In this document: one piece after another, positions 1 through 7,441 of the stretch | Position numbering within the stretch: the stretch's first letter is position 1 | Layout: every line of letters begins with the position of its first letter | NCBI GenBank assembly: GCA_035604685.1 | Contig: DATNIB010000011.1 | Location: 1 to 22,663, forward strand | Length of the DNA: 22,663 nucleotides | Reading direction: 5' to 3' | Source: DATNIB01 sp035604685 | GTDB taxonomy: Bacteria > Actinomycetota > Acidimicrobiia > Acidimicrobiales > RAAP-2 | Notes under the pieces: generated by a model | What the model saw: the letters and a program-made list of their open reading frames with translations, nothing else | Databases searched by the model: none | What the model was told of the DNA's origin: nothing | Program-made: the position numbers and the translations under genes

Positions 1-2
1 GC

Positions 3-317
3 ATCTACATCATGGGCGACAAGAGCTGGTCGATCGACATGCAGCGCTACAACTTCCAGTTCACCGGCCAGCGCTTCTTCCGTATCGGGCGCGGCGAGCT
101 GGTCGGGCAGCTCCGCGACGTCGCCTACCAGGCGACCACCACCGAGTTCTGGGGCTCCCTCGCCGCGCTGGGCGGCCGCGCCACCTACCTGCTCGGCGGC
201 GCGTTCAACTGCGGGAAGGGGCAGCCCGGCCAGGTGGCCCCGGTCAGCCACGGCGCGCCCTCGGTCCTCGTGCGCGACGTCCGGGTGCTCAACACGAAGA
301 CCGAGTCCGGCCGATGA
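3..317 (+). CDS. tldD: TldD metalloprotease, C-terminal part (cut by window edge)
   Basis: The reading frame is open from the first bases, so the gene begins upstream of the window and only about the last 104 residues are visible. The tail carries a CGKGQPGQVAPVSHGAP stretch, which is typical of the C-terminus of the TldD subunit of the TldD/TldE (PmbA) protease. In this family TldD carries the HExxxH zinc motif; that part lies outside the window. TldD/TldE degrades unfolded or flexible peptides and matures some ribosomally made peptides such as microcin B17. The stop overlaps the start of the next gene by 4 nt (ATGA), so the two subunits are translationally coupled. The truncation is from the window edge, not a broken gene. 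Confidence 0.9.
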   Translation: MYIMGDKSWSIDMQRYNFQFTGQRFFRIGRGELVGQLRDVAYQATTTEFWGSLAALGGRATYLLGGAFNCGKGQPGQVAPVSHGAPSVLVRDVRVLNTKTESGR

Positions 318-1702
318 GCCGCGACGGGCTGCCCGCCGCCCAGGACGTCGTCGAGCGGGCCCTCTCGCTGGCCGGTGACCGATGCATCGTCATCGTGAAC
401 GACAGCAGCCACGCCGACGTGCGGTTCGCCAACAACACGACCACCACCAGCGGGGAACGGCGCGACCGGTCCGTCACGGTGGTCCGGTTCGCGGACCAGG
501 ACGGCGGCACCGCCGTCGGCGTCGCCAGCAGTAGCGGCGACGTCGACGTGGCCGACCTCGTCGAGTCCGCCCGGCGCGACGCCGAGGGCTCGCCGGCCGC
601 CACCGACGAGGCGGCGCTCCTCTCGGAGAGGGAAGACGCCGACTTCACCGACGCACCGACCACCACCTCGCTCGGCGACCTCCGCCCGCTGGTCGAGCAG
701 CTGGCGCCCGTCTTGGGGCGCGCCCGGGGCGAGGACCGGGTGCTGTCGGGGTTCGCCGAGCACGAGTTCGACACCGTCTACCTCGGCACGTCGGCCGGAC
801 TGCGGCGCCGGCACGCCCAGCCGACCGGAGCCTTCCAGATGGTGGCCCGCGACCGCGACGGCACGCGCTCGGCGTGGGTGGGCGCGGGCACCCCCGATCT
901 GGCATCGGTGTCGCTCGAGGAGCTGGAGGCGCACCTGATCGAACGGCTGGCCTGGGCGGCGCGCTCGGTCGAGCTCGAGGCCGGACGCTACGAGGTCGTG
1001 CTCCCCCCCAGCGCGGTCACCGACCTCATGGTGTACCTGACCGAGGCGGCGAGCGGCCGGGAGTCAGAGGAGGGACGCACCGTGTTCTCGGCACCGGGCG
1101 GGGGGACCAAGCTCGGCGCCACCCTGTCGCCGCTCCCCTTCGAGCTGCGCAGCGACCCGGCCGAGCCGGGCCTCGAGTGCCAACCCTTCCTCGCGGCGGC
1201 CTCCTCCGGTCCCGACGAGTCCGTCTTCGACAACGGCGCTCCGCTCGCCCGGACGGCCTGGGTGCGCGATGGCCGGCTCTCCCGCCTCCGCTACCACCGG
1301 GCCGGGGCCGCCCGCTCGGGCCAGGCGTTCACGGCCCCGATCGACAACCTCGTGCTCGAGCTCCCCGGGGCCTCGGGCTCGGTCGAGGACCTGGTGGCGG
1401 GGACGAAGCACGGGCTCCTGCTCACCTGCCTCTGGTACATCCGCGAGGCCGACCCCGCCACGCTGCTCCTCACGGGACTCACCCGCGACGGCGTCTACCT
1501 CGTCGAGGAGGGGGAGGTTACGGGTGCGGTCAACAACTTCCGCTTCAACGAGAGCCCGGTCGACCTGCTGGGTCGGGTCGCGGAGGCGGGCGCCAGCGTG
1601 CGGGCGCTCGGCCGGGAGTTCGGGGAGTGGGTCAACCGCACCAAGATGCCCCCACTGCGGGTACCCGACTTCAACATGAGCACCACGAGCGCCGCCAGCT
1701 GA
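314..1702 (+). CDS. pmbA: TldE/PmbA family metalloprotease subunit
   Basis: This 462-residue protein is of normal TldE/PmbA length and directly follows the tldD tail with an ATGA overlap. Recognisable features include the early VNDSSHADVRFANNTTTTSG segment and the C-terminal VNNFRFNESPVDLLG stretch (about residues 409-423), typical of the TldD/PmbA fold. In the family, TldE is the partner without the full zinc site and forms a heterodimer with TldD around a closed cavity. I chose the ATG at 314 because of the overlap and the match to usual family length. The two genes look like an operon. A cluster of hairpins begins immediately after the stop and may end the transcript. Confidence 0.9.
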   Translation: MSRDGLPAAQDVVERALSLAGDRCIVIVNDSSHADVRFANNTTTTSGERRDRSVTVVRFADQDGGTAVGVASSSGDVDVADLVESARRDAEGSPAATDEAALLSEREDADFTDAPTTTSLGDLRPLVEQLAPVLGRARGEDRVLSGFAEHEFDTVYLGTSAGLRRRHAQPTGAFQMVARDRDGTRSAWVGAGTPDLASVSLEELEAHLIERLAWAARSVELEAGRYEVVLPPSAVTDLMVYLTEAASGRESEEGRTVFSAPGGGTKLGATLSPLPFELRSDPAEPGLECQPFLAAASSGPDESVFDNGAPLARTAWVRDGRLSRLRYHRAGAARSGQAFTAPIDNLVLELPGASGSVEDLVAGTKHGLLLTCLWYIREADPATLLLTGLTRDGVYLVEEGEVTGAVNNFRFNESPVDLLGRVAEAGASVRALGREFGEWVNRTKMPPLRVPDFNMSTTSAAS

Positions 1703-1767
1703 GAGAAGTGAGACGACTGAGAACTTCTCCATCCCGGTCTGCGGGATGCGGGTGGCAACGCCCGCAT
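1703..1767 (+). other. Cluster of three hairpins, two mutually exclusive
   Basis: Directly after the pmbA stop are three perfect 7-bp inverted repeats: GAAGT-type stem GAGAAGT/ACTTCTC (1703-1709 with 1723-1729), CATCCCG/CGGGATG (1730-1736 with 1742-1748) and ATGCGGG/CCCGCAT (1746-1752 with 1761-1767). The second and third share bases 1746-1748, so they compete. No T-tract follows. It could be a factor-assisted terminator or a structured RNA leader for the small ORF downstream; I cannot tell which. Confidence 0.5.
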
Positions 1768-1815
1768 CTGGCGAAAGTCCTGTTCAGCATCTTCTAGGGT
1801 GGGACGCATCTGTAA

Positions 1816-1841
1816 CTCTCAGAGATACACTGGCTCTCAGA
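1816..1841 (+). promoter_or_regulatory. Possible promoter with flanking direct repeats
   Basis: A TACACT -10-like hexamer (1826-1831) lies 25 bp before the ATG at 1857. It is bracketed by two copies of CTCTCAGA (1816-1823 and 1834-1841), 18 bp apart, a layout that could be a regulator site. No convincing -35 box is visible. A purine-rich ribosome site, GAAGGGA, follows at 1843-1849. Confidence 0.3.
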
Positions 1842-1856
1842 AGAAGGGACCGAGCG

Positions 1857-1934
1857 ATGGCCAAGCAGTCTTATCCGCTTCCCCTCCCCAGCAAGAAGCA
1901 AGCAAAGGACGACAAGGGCGGACGATCCTCCTAG
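1857..1934 (+). CDS. Possible 25-aa basic peptide
   Basis: A short ORF encodes MAKQSYPLPLPSKKQAKDD followed by KGGRSS. It has a GAAGGGA ribosome site 7 nt before the ATG and a -10-like box at suitable distance, which is better initiation context than most small ORFs in this window. The peptide is hydrophilic and basic, with a PLPLP run and no membrane segment. Its TAG stop shares a CTAG with the stop of the convergent gene on the other strand. It resembles no family I know. A frame extending upstream to 1746 exists but would run through the hairpins and lacks a ribosome site. It may be a real small protein, a leader peptide or chance. Confidence 0.35.
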   Translation: MAKQSYPLPLPSKKQAKDDKGGRSS

Positions 1935-2503
1935 CGAGGAGTCTGGGGGGTGGTTAGCCAACGCCAGACGGCGTGACGCGCCCGCCGGCGACGTTCGCCG
2001 CGGTCATATCTTCTCTGCAGAAGCCTTCCTAGTCGAGCGAAGTTTTCGTAGTACGTGTCGTCATCGTCTCGCTTTTGAATGGCGAGCACCGTTGGACTCC
2101 ACATCTCCCATCGACCCCGAATGACTGCGCCAATCATCAATTCGAGGGTCTTGGAGTTGACAACCTTTCGCCGATGCAGGAGCCCCAATTCCTCGAAGTA
2201 GTTCAATTCCCGCAGATAGAACCAAAACATTGTTGGGTTGTTGCTTTCGCAGTCCAATACTTCGACACGTAGATCATCAGCATCGGCGAATTGCAATTGT
2301 GAGATATAGCGCCGAACGTCCATCAGGCGAGGTTCATCCCAACGGCGAGAGAACTCGTTGACCAGAGTTGACACACGAACCCGTCTGTCCTCCCGGACCT
2401 GGCGAGCCGCTACCGCTACGCCACCAGTCAGCAGGATCGAGCCAACCCCCGTAAGCGCCTCTGCCCAGTTGGGGTGTCCAGCGAAGATTGCTGAGAACGG
2501 CAC
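1931..2503 (-). CDS. Hypothetical membrane-anchored protein, DUF4760-like
   Basis: The 190-residue product has one hydrophobic segment near its N-terminus (about residues 13-33, ending AVAARQVRED) and a cytoplasmic helical part with FSRRWDEPRL, FWFYLRELNYFEELGLLHRR and WEMWSPTVL. This arrangement resembles the uncharacterised DUF4760-type proteins, often found in accessory regions; that assignment is from memory of the pattern. The open frame continues up to an ATG at 2689, but that extension is low-complexity and unlike protein. I therefore propose the GTG at 2503, with a weak AGTAGGG about 9 nt upstream. Base composition is visibly less GC-rich than in the neighbours, suggesting acquisition. 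It converges on the 25-aa ORF. Function unknown. Confidence 0.6.
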   Translation of the reverse strand: MPFSAIFAGHPNWAEALTGVGSILLTGGVAVAARQVREDRRVRVSTLVNEFSRRWDEPRLMDVRRYISQLQFADADDLRVEVLDCESNNPTMFWFYLRELNYFEELGLLHRRKVVNSKTLELMIGAVIRGRWEMWSPTVLAIQKRDDDDTYYENFARLGRLLQRRYDRGERRRRARHAVWRWLTTPQTPR

Positions 2504-2793
2504 AGCGGCGAACCCTACTTGATGGGTCTGACAGTTCTCCTGTTTGACCTGGACTTTCCTTGTCCGTGGCTCCGAAGATCCGAGAAGGTGGCCGTGAGTG
2601 ACCCGCTCCGAGCAAGTCAACCGTGGGTTACTGACGGACACACCGTCCGACGACGGCTCTCCCACGTCGGCGCCCAGTCGCGTTGCCAAGAGATCTGCCG
2701 ACGTGGGGTTGCTGCGACCTCACGGGGATCGCCCGCCGGTGGGCGCAATGGCCTATGAGTTGCGCGGCCGCGGGCGCGGGGCGACACTGAGCT
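2504..2793. other. Intergenic stretch between divergent genes
   Basis: These 290 bases separate the DUF4760-like gene (leftward) from the dienelactone hydrolase (rightward). Open frames cross it but have no family resemblance or good start. A small GCCC/GGGC hairpin lies near 2731-2745 and a NotI-like GCGGCCGC at 2763-2770. Nothing else recognisable is present. Confidence 0.4.
2783..2788 (+). promoter_or_regulatory. Weak -10-like box just before start (possible leaderless mRNA)
   Basis: GACACT sits 5 nt before the GTG at 2794 and no ribosome site is visible. Actinobacterial leaderless genes often have a TANNNT box at about 7 nt from the start; this one lacks the first T, so support is weak. 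Confidence 0.2.
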
Positions 2794-3513
2794 GTGCCCA
2801 CCACCGCAGAAATCACGATCGACACCGACGACGGCGCCATGCCCGCCTTCGAGGCCGTCCCAGACACCGACGCCAAGGGGGCGGTCATCGTCGTGCAGGA
2901 GGCCTTCGGCGTGACCACCCACATCGAGGACGTCGCGCGGCGGCTGGCCGACGACGGCTGGCGGGCGGTGGCGCCCGCCTTCTTCCACCGGCAGGGGTCG
3001 CCGGTGCTCGCCTACGACGACTTCGCCAAGGTCATGCCGGTCATGGGCCAGGTGACGAAGGAGGGGCTGACCACCGACCTGCTGGCGTCGCTCGAGTACC
3101 TCGACGCCGCCGGGTTCGCCGCCTCGCGCACCGGCGTCGTCGGGTTCTGCATGGGCGGGACGGTCTCCTTCTACGCCGGCACGCTCCGTCCCCTGGGCGC
3201 GGCGGCCACCTTCTACGGCGGCGGGGTGACCGAGGGCCGCTTCGGCCTGCCTCCGCTGGTCGAGCTCGCCGCCGAGCTGCAGTCGCCCTGGATCGGCTTC
3301 TTCGGCGACCTCGACCCGAGCATCCCGGTCGAGGGCGTCGAGGCCCTGCGTACCGCCACGGCCCAGGCGGGCGTGCCGACCGAGATCGTCCGCTACGCCG
3401 ACGCCAACCACGGCTTCCACTGCAACGACCGGGAGGCCGTCTACCACCCGACCGCCGCCCACGACGCCTGGCAGCGCACCCTCGAGTGGTTCGACCAACA
3501 CCTGTCCGCCTAG
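2794..3513 (+). CDS. Dienelactone hydrolase family protein
   Basis: A 239-residue alpha/beta hydrolase of standard dienelactone hydrolase size. The nucleophile is Cys119 in GFCMGG, the acid is probably Asp174 in GDLDPSIP, and the base is His206 in NHGFHC. Glu36 in VVQEAFG matches the conserved Glu that contacts the nucleophile in this family. Classical members open dienelactones to maleylacetate in chloroaromatic breakdown, but many relatives have other ester substrates. No other chlorocatechol genes are nearby, so the substrate is open. It starts at GTG 2794, which gives the normal MPTTAEITIDTDDG-type N-terminus. It is followed by rlmN, whose likely start lies inside the end of this gene, so the two are probably co-transcribed. 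Confidence 0.88.
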   Translation: MPTTAEITIDTDDGAMPAFEAVPDTDAKGAVIVVQEAFGVTTHIEDVARRLADDGWRAVAPAFFHRQGSPVLAYDDFAKVMPVMGQVTKEGLTTDLLASLEYLDAAGFAASRTGVVGFCMGGTVSFYAGTLRPLGAAATFYGGGVTEGRFGLPPLVELAAELQSPWIGFFGDLDPSIPVEGVEALRTATAQAGVPTEIVRYADANHGFHCNDREAVYHPTAAHDAWQRTLEWFDQHLSA

Positions 3514-4538
3514 CCGCCGCCGCGACCCCTCCCCCGGGCCCCTACGGGGTCAGCCGGGCCGAGCTCGACCTGCTCCTGGCCGGCGAGCCGCGCTACCGCG
3601 CCGACCAGGTCTGGGAGGGCCTCCACCGGCGCGCCGAGCGGGTGGCCGAGATGACCGACCTGCCCAAGGCGCTCCGCGCCCGGCTGGCCGAGCCGCTCGG
3701 TCCGTCGCTCACCGAGACGGGGCGGGCCTCGAGCGACGACGGCGCGACCACCAAGTGGGCGTTCGCGTTGGCCGACGGTGCGCGGATCGAGACCGTGCTC
3801 ATGGCCTACGAGCGGCGCGCCACCGTCTGCGTCTCCACCCAGGCCGGCTGCGCCATGGGCTGCCCCTTCTGCGCCACCGGCCAGGCCGGCTTCACCCGCC
3901 ACCTCCGCCCCGGCGAGATCGTGGAACAGGTGGCGGTCGCCATGCGGGCCAACCGGCCGCGGCGGGTGACCCACGTCGTGTTCATGGGCATGGGCGAGCC
4001 GCTGGCCAACTACGACGGCACCTGGGCGGCCGTGCGCCGGCTGCACGACGACATGGGCATCTCGGCGCGGCGGCTCACCATCTCGACCGTGGGCATCGTG
4101 CCGGGCATCCGCCGGCTGGCGGCCGAGCCCCTGCCGGTGACGCTCGCGGTGTCCCTGCACGCGGCCAACGACGAGCTGCGCGACCGCCTCATCCCCATCA
4201 ACCGCCGCTACCCGCTGGCCGCGCTCATGGAGGCCTGCCGCCTCTACCGGGCCTCGACCAACCGGCGGCTGTCCTTCGAGTGGTCGCTCATCGAGGGCGT
4301 GAACGACTCCCGGCGCGACGCGGCGGAGCTGGCGGCGCTGGCCCGCCCGCTCGACGCCCACGTGAACCTGATCCCGCTCAACGCCACCGACGGCTACGCG
4401 GGGGCGGCCACCCCGCGGCGGGCGGCCCGGGAGTTCGGCGCCTGGCTGGCCGAGGGGGGCGTGGTGGCCACCGTGCGGGTCACGCGCGGCGCGGACATCG
4501 CGGCGGCCTGCGGGCAGCTGGCCGGCGCGCCCACCTGA
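3486..4538 (+). CDS. rlmN: Dual-specificity 23S rRNA/tRNA adenine C2-methyltransferase RlmN
   Basis: A radical-SAM enzyme that methylates C2 of A2503 in 23S rRNA and A37 in some tRNAs. Using GTG 3486 the protein is 350 residues, normal for RlmN. The cluster cysteines are Cys122, Cys126 and Cys129 in GCAMGCPFC. The two catalytic cysteines of the family are also present: Cys115 in TVCVSTQ and Cys342 in AACGQLAG. FMGMGEPLANYD (about residues 166-177) is a further family motif. The frame stays open far upstream to 2598, but that part is only a shadow of the hydrolase gene. GTG 3486 overlaps the hydrolase end by 28 nt and lacks a clear ribosome site, so the exact start is uncertain; homology begins near GVSRAELDLLL. 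Confidence 0.93.
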   Translation: MVRPTPVRLAAAATPPPGPYGVSRAELDLLLAGEPRYRADQVWEGLHRRAERVAEMTDLPKALRARLAEPLGPSLTETGRASSDDGATTKWAFALADGARIETVLMAYERRATVCVSTQAGCAMGCPFCATGQAGFTRHLRPGEIVEQVAVAMRANRPRRVTHVVFMGMGEPLANYDGTWAAVRRLHDDMGISARRLTISTVGIVPGIRRLAAEPLPVTLAVSLHAANDELRDRLIPINRRYPLAALMEACRLYRASTNRRLSFEWSLIEGVNDSRRDAAELAALARPLDAHVNLIPLNATDGYAGAATPRRAAREFGAWLAEGGVVATVRVTRGADIAAACGQLAGAPT

Positions 4539-4541
4539 GGA

Positions 4542-5756
<1,215 letters not shown>

Positions 5757-5795
5757 GTGGAACCCCCTTGCGCTCCTTACCCTACCGTTGGCGGC

Positions 5796-6227
5796 GTGGG
5801 ACGGACACTGCTGATCGGCGCGGTGGTGGCGTCGGCCCTGGTCGAAGGCTTCTGGCCCCAGTCGAGCGCCGCCGCCCACTGGAGCGTGGGCGCCGTCCTC
5901 ACCGCGGCCCTGGTGGCCGCCGTGGTGCTCGGCCGCCACCGCCAGCGCCGCTCGAGCGCGGACTGGGTGAGCTCGTCGGCCCGGGCGGTCGCCCGCTGGT
6001 GGGCCCACCCGATCCGCAGCGCCTCGGTGGCGCTGTGGGTGCTCGTCCTCGCGGCGACCGTCGGCTGGGACACCTACAGCTTCTCGCACCAGTCGGACCG
6101 GCTGCCCACGCTCAGCCGGGTGATCGGCGGGGTCACCCGGTACCCGCTCGGGCGGGCGGCCGTGTTCCTCGCCTGGCTCGCCCTGGGCGCCGTGCTCGTC
6201 GCCGGAGAGCGACGGCGCGCCCCGTGA
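5796..6227 (+). CDS. Small membrane protein, unrecognised
   Basis: A 143-residue protein from GTG 5796 with hydrophobic stretches at about residues 4-20, 27-46, 77-92 and 118-137, so probably four membrane passes. A basic, Ser/Arg-rich loop lies at about 47-75. The third segment is followed by WDTYSFSHQSDRLPTLSRVIGGVTRYPLGR, a conserved-looking loop I cannot assign with certainty; it recalls uncharacterised actinobacterial membrane proteins (perhaps DUF6186-like). The stop overlaps the next start by 4 nt (GTGA), so the two are an operon. It is divergent from the acyl-CoA dehydrogenase gene. The frame extends upstream antisense to that gene, which I reject as shadow. Confidence 0.65.
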   Translation: MGRTLLIGAVVASALVEGFWPQSSAAAHWSVGAVLTAALVAAVVLGRHRQRRSSADWVSSSARAVARWWAHPIRSASVALWVLVLAATVGWDTYSFSHQSDRLPTLSRVIGGVTRYPLGRAAVFLAWLALGAVLVAGERRRAP

Positions 6228-6457
6228 CCGCGCTCACCGTTTGGTCCGGCCTCGCACCCGCAGTCGTCGTCGGCGACGCGGTCTGGCTCGGCATCGGGGC
6301 CGCGGCGACCGCGCTCTTGGCGGCGTCCCTTCGCTGGCGGCGGGTGACGACCCCGTGGGGGGTGCTCCGCTGGTTCCTCCAGTGCTGGGCGGGACGCGGC
6401 CTCGCGCTCGCCGCGTGGACGATCGCCGGCTGGCACATGTTCTGCCAGCGGCCGTAG
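6224..6457 (+). CDS. Small membrane protein, partner of preceding gene
   Basis: A 77-residue product from GTG 6224, coupled to the preceding gene by a GTGA overlap. It has a hydrophobic N-terminal half (about residues 10-36), a basic turn, WGVLRWFLQCW, and a second hydrophobic segment ending GWHMFCQRP. The C-terminal WH-F-R pattern resembles uncharacterised actinobacterial membrane proteins. The two coupled genes probably form one membrane unit. No function can be assigned from the sequence. Confidence 0.6.
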   Translation: MTALTVWSGLAPAVVVGDAVWLGIGAAATALLAASLRWRRVTTPWGVLRWFLQCWAGRGLALAAWTIAGWHMFCQRP

Positions 6458-6500
6458 GTCTCTGGCCAGGGCGACGGCCGCCGGCTATCTCATCCGCCGT

Positions 6501-6515
6501 CGGGCGCTACGCCCG
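6501..6515 (-). terminator. Hairpin at the toxin stop codon
   Basis: CGGGCG/CGCCCG form a 6-bp stem whose 3-nt loop is the toxin stop codon itself. There is no T-tract, so if it ends transcription it is not a classical intrinsic terminator. Confidence 0.25.
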
Positions 6516-6785
6516 CCTCCGATACACGTCGGCCCGATGCTCAATCGTGACGATGTCGACTCGACGCTCGGGCTCGCCGATGCGGTACATGACCCGGTGG
6601 TCGCCTCGATGGGCGCTGTGAAGACCGTCCAGTTCGAATCGGAGCGGACGGCCGACCAGTGCAGGACTGCGAGCGAGCGGTCCGTAGATGAACTCGACCG
6701 CCGCGGTTGCAACCTTTTCCGGTAGCCGCGTCAGTGCTCGTCGCGCGGTGGATGTCCAGGCGATCGCATAGTCGTGGTCATTCAC
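6507..6785 (-). CDS. RelE/ParE-family toxin
   Basis: A 92-residue protein with the RelE-fold layout: YAIAWTSTARRALTRLPEKV at the start, then GRPLRFELDGLHSAHRGDHRVMYRI (about residues 45-69) and a final VDIVTIEHRADVYRR strand. RelE-type toxins cut mRNA on the ribosome; ParE relatives poison gyrase. The RGDHRVMYRI segment favours the RelE/YoeB side. The GTG start at 6785 overlaps the antitoxin TGA by 4 nt. The AAGGAG sequence abuts the start with almost no spacing, so translation probably depends on coupling to the antitoxin. GC content is lower than in flanking genes, in keeping with a mobile module. Confidence 0.87.
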   Translation of the reverse strand: MNDHDYAIAWTSTARRALTRLPEKVATAAVEFIYGPLARSPALVGRPLRFELDGLHSAHRGDHRVMYRIGEPERRVDIVTIEHRADVYRRRA

Positions 6786-7066
6786 TCCTTGTCGATCAAC
6801 CCCAGTGCTTCCTCTTTGCTCAACACCTGGCTGCTCCCCAGGGCGATCTCTCCGAGCGATTGGCGGATGTCCTCCATCAGCCTGCGATTCCCGAGGACTT
6901 CCAGAGTCGCCTCCAGGGACTCAAGATCCTCGATGCTGAGCACCACCGCGGCCGGTCGGCCGTGCTTCGTGATCACCACCCGGCCGTGCTCGCGCTCGAG
7001 GCGTTCGACCACCTCCGACAGGCGATTCTTGACGTCAGCCAGTGGGAGCTGCTCTGGGCTAGTCAT
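6782..7066 (-). CDS. Phd/YefM-family antitoxin
   Basis: A 94-residue antitoxin with the Phd/YefM N-terminal DNA-binding fold: LPLADVKNRLSEVVERLEREHGRVVITKHGRPAAVVLSIEDLESLE. The acidic, helical C-terminus (LSKEEALGLIDKE) would wrap the toxin. It precedes and overlaps the toxin gene, the usual order. I chose the ATG at 7066 because a TATACT box ends 7 nt before it and no ribosome site exists, which suggests a leaderless mRNA; an in-frame ATG two codons upstream (7072) is the alternative. Such antitoxins repress their own promoter with the toxin as co-repressor. Confidence 0.9.
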   Translation of the reverse strand: MTSPEQLPLADVKNRLSEVVERLEREHGRVVITKHGRPAAVVLSIEDLESLEATLEVLGNRRLMEDIRQSLGEIALGSSQVLSKEEALGLIDKE

Positions 7067-7071
7067 AGCCA

Positions 7072-7087
7072 TAAGTATAGCTACTTA
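7072..7087 (-). promoter_or_regulatory. Toxin-antitoxin operator/promoter palindrome
   Basis: TAAGTA-TAGC-TACTTA is a perfect 6-4-6 inverted repeat abutting the antitoxin start. Read leftward it contains TATACT (7079-7074), a strong -10. Repressor bound here would block polymerase, as is known for Phd/YefM autoregulation. It is an AT-rich island in GC-rich DNA. Confidence 0.6.
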
Positions 7088-7090
7088 CTA

Positions 7091-7106
7091 CCCGGTGTAC
7101 GCCTGG
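7091..7106. promoter_or_regulatory. Second imperfect palindrome with GTAC core
   Basis: An imperfect palindrome centred on GTAC (between 7098 and 7099) lies just upstream of the first operator. YefM operators are known to be paired palindromes with a TGTACA core, so this may be the second antitoxin site. It also precedes the divergent 94-aa gene. Confidence 0.3.
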
Positions 7107-7147
7107 GGGCTGCCCGCCCCGGAGTATCCGATGTGCAGGGTGACAGC

Positions 7148-7432
7148 ATGGAGGAGATGGTCGATCGTTTCTCGGAGGACGAACCGGGCTACGAGCGGTG
7201 GCTCCGGAGCCATCCGTCGGGTTATGTCCTCAACTGCGACCAACAACCAAGGGCCAGCTACCTGGTCGCGCACCGCGCTGAATGCCACACCATTTCCGGT
7301 CAACCCAGCCGAGGCTCGACCTGGACGTGCACCTACCAGAAGGTGTGCGCTGGGTCGATCAAAGAGCTGGACGATTGGGCCAGGTCGAAGACCGGATCGG
7401 TTCCGTCTCGCTGCGGTACGTGCCAGCCGTAG
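7148..7432 (+). CDS. Unrecognised 94-aa cysteine-rich protein
   Basis: A short soluble protein with six cysteines (Cys30, 46, 61, 67, 89, 92) and His42. The core reads GYVLNCDQQPRASYLVAHRAECHTISG, then W-T-x-x-Y-x-K-V-C, then ELDDWA, and it ends with a CGTC pair. The pattern Y-L-x-x-H-R-x-x-C followed by Y-x-K-V-C feels like a small domain seen in actinobacterial accessory regions, but I cannot name it. A zinc site is plausible from the Cys/His spacing; that is inference. The ATG at 7148 has an AGGGTGA ribosome site about 4 nt upstream. It is divergent from the toxin-antitoxin pair and converges with the flavoenzyme gene. Lower GC suggests shared acquisition with the toxin-antitoxin module. 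Confidence 0.7.
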   Translation: MEEMVDRFSEDEPGYERWLRSHPSGYVLNCDQQPRASYLVAHRAECHTISGQPSRGSTWTCTYQKVCAGSIKELDDWARSKTGSVPSRCGTCQP

Positions 7433-7441
7433 GAACCGACC

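Noticed and set aside
3..317. Truncated tldD as a pseudogene
   Set aside because: The frame is intact to the window edge and correctly coupled to pmbA; the truncation comes from the window.
2598..4538. A single 646-codon frame ending in RlmN
   Set aside because: The first 300 codons are Arg/Gly-rich shadow of the dienelactone hydrolase in another frame; RlmN homology begins only near 3540.
7088..7303. 71-codon minus-strand ORF upstream of the antitoxin
   Set aside because: No ribosome site or recognisable pattern; it overlaps the better-supported plus-strand 94-aa gene.
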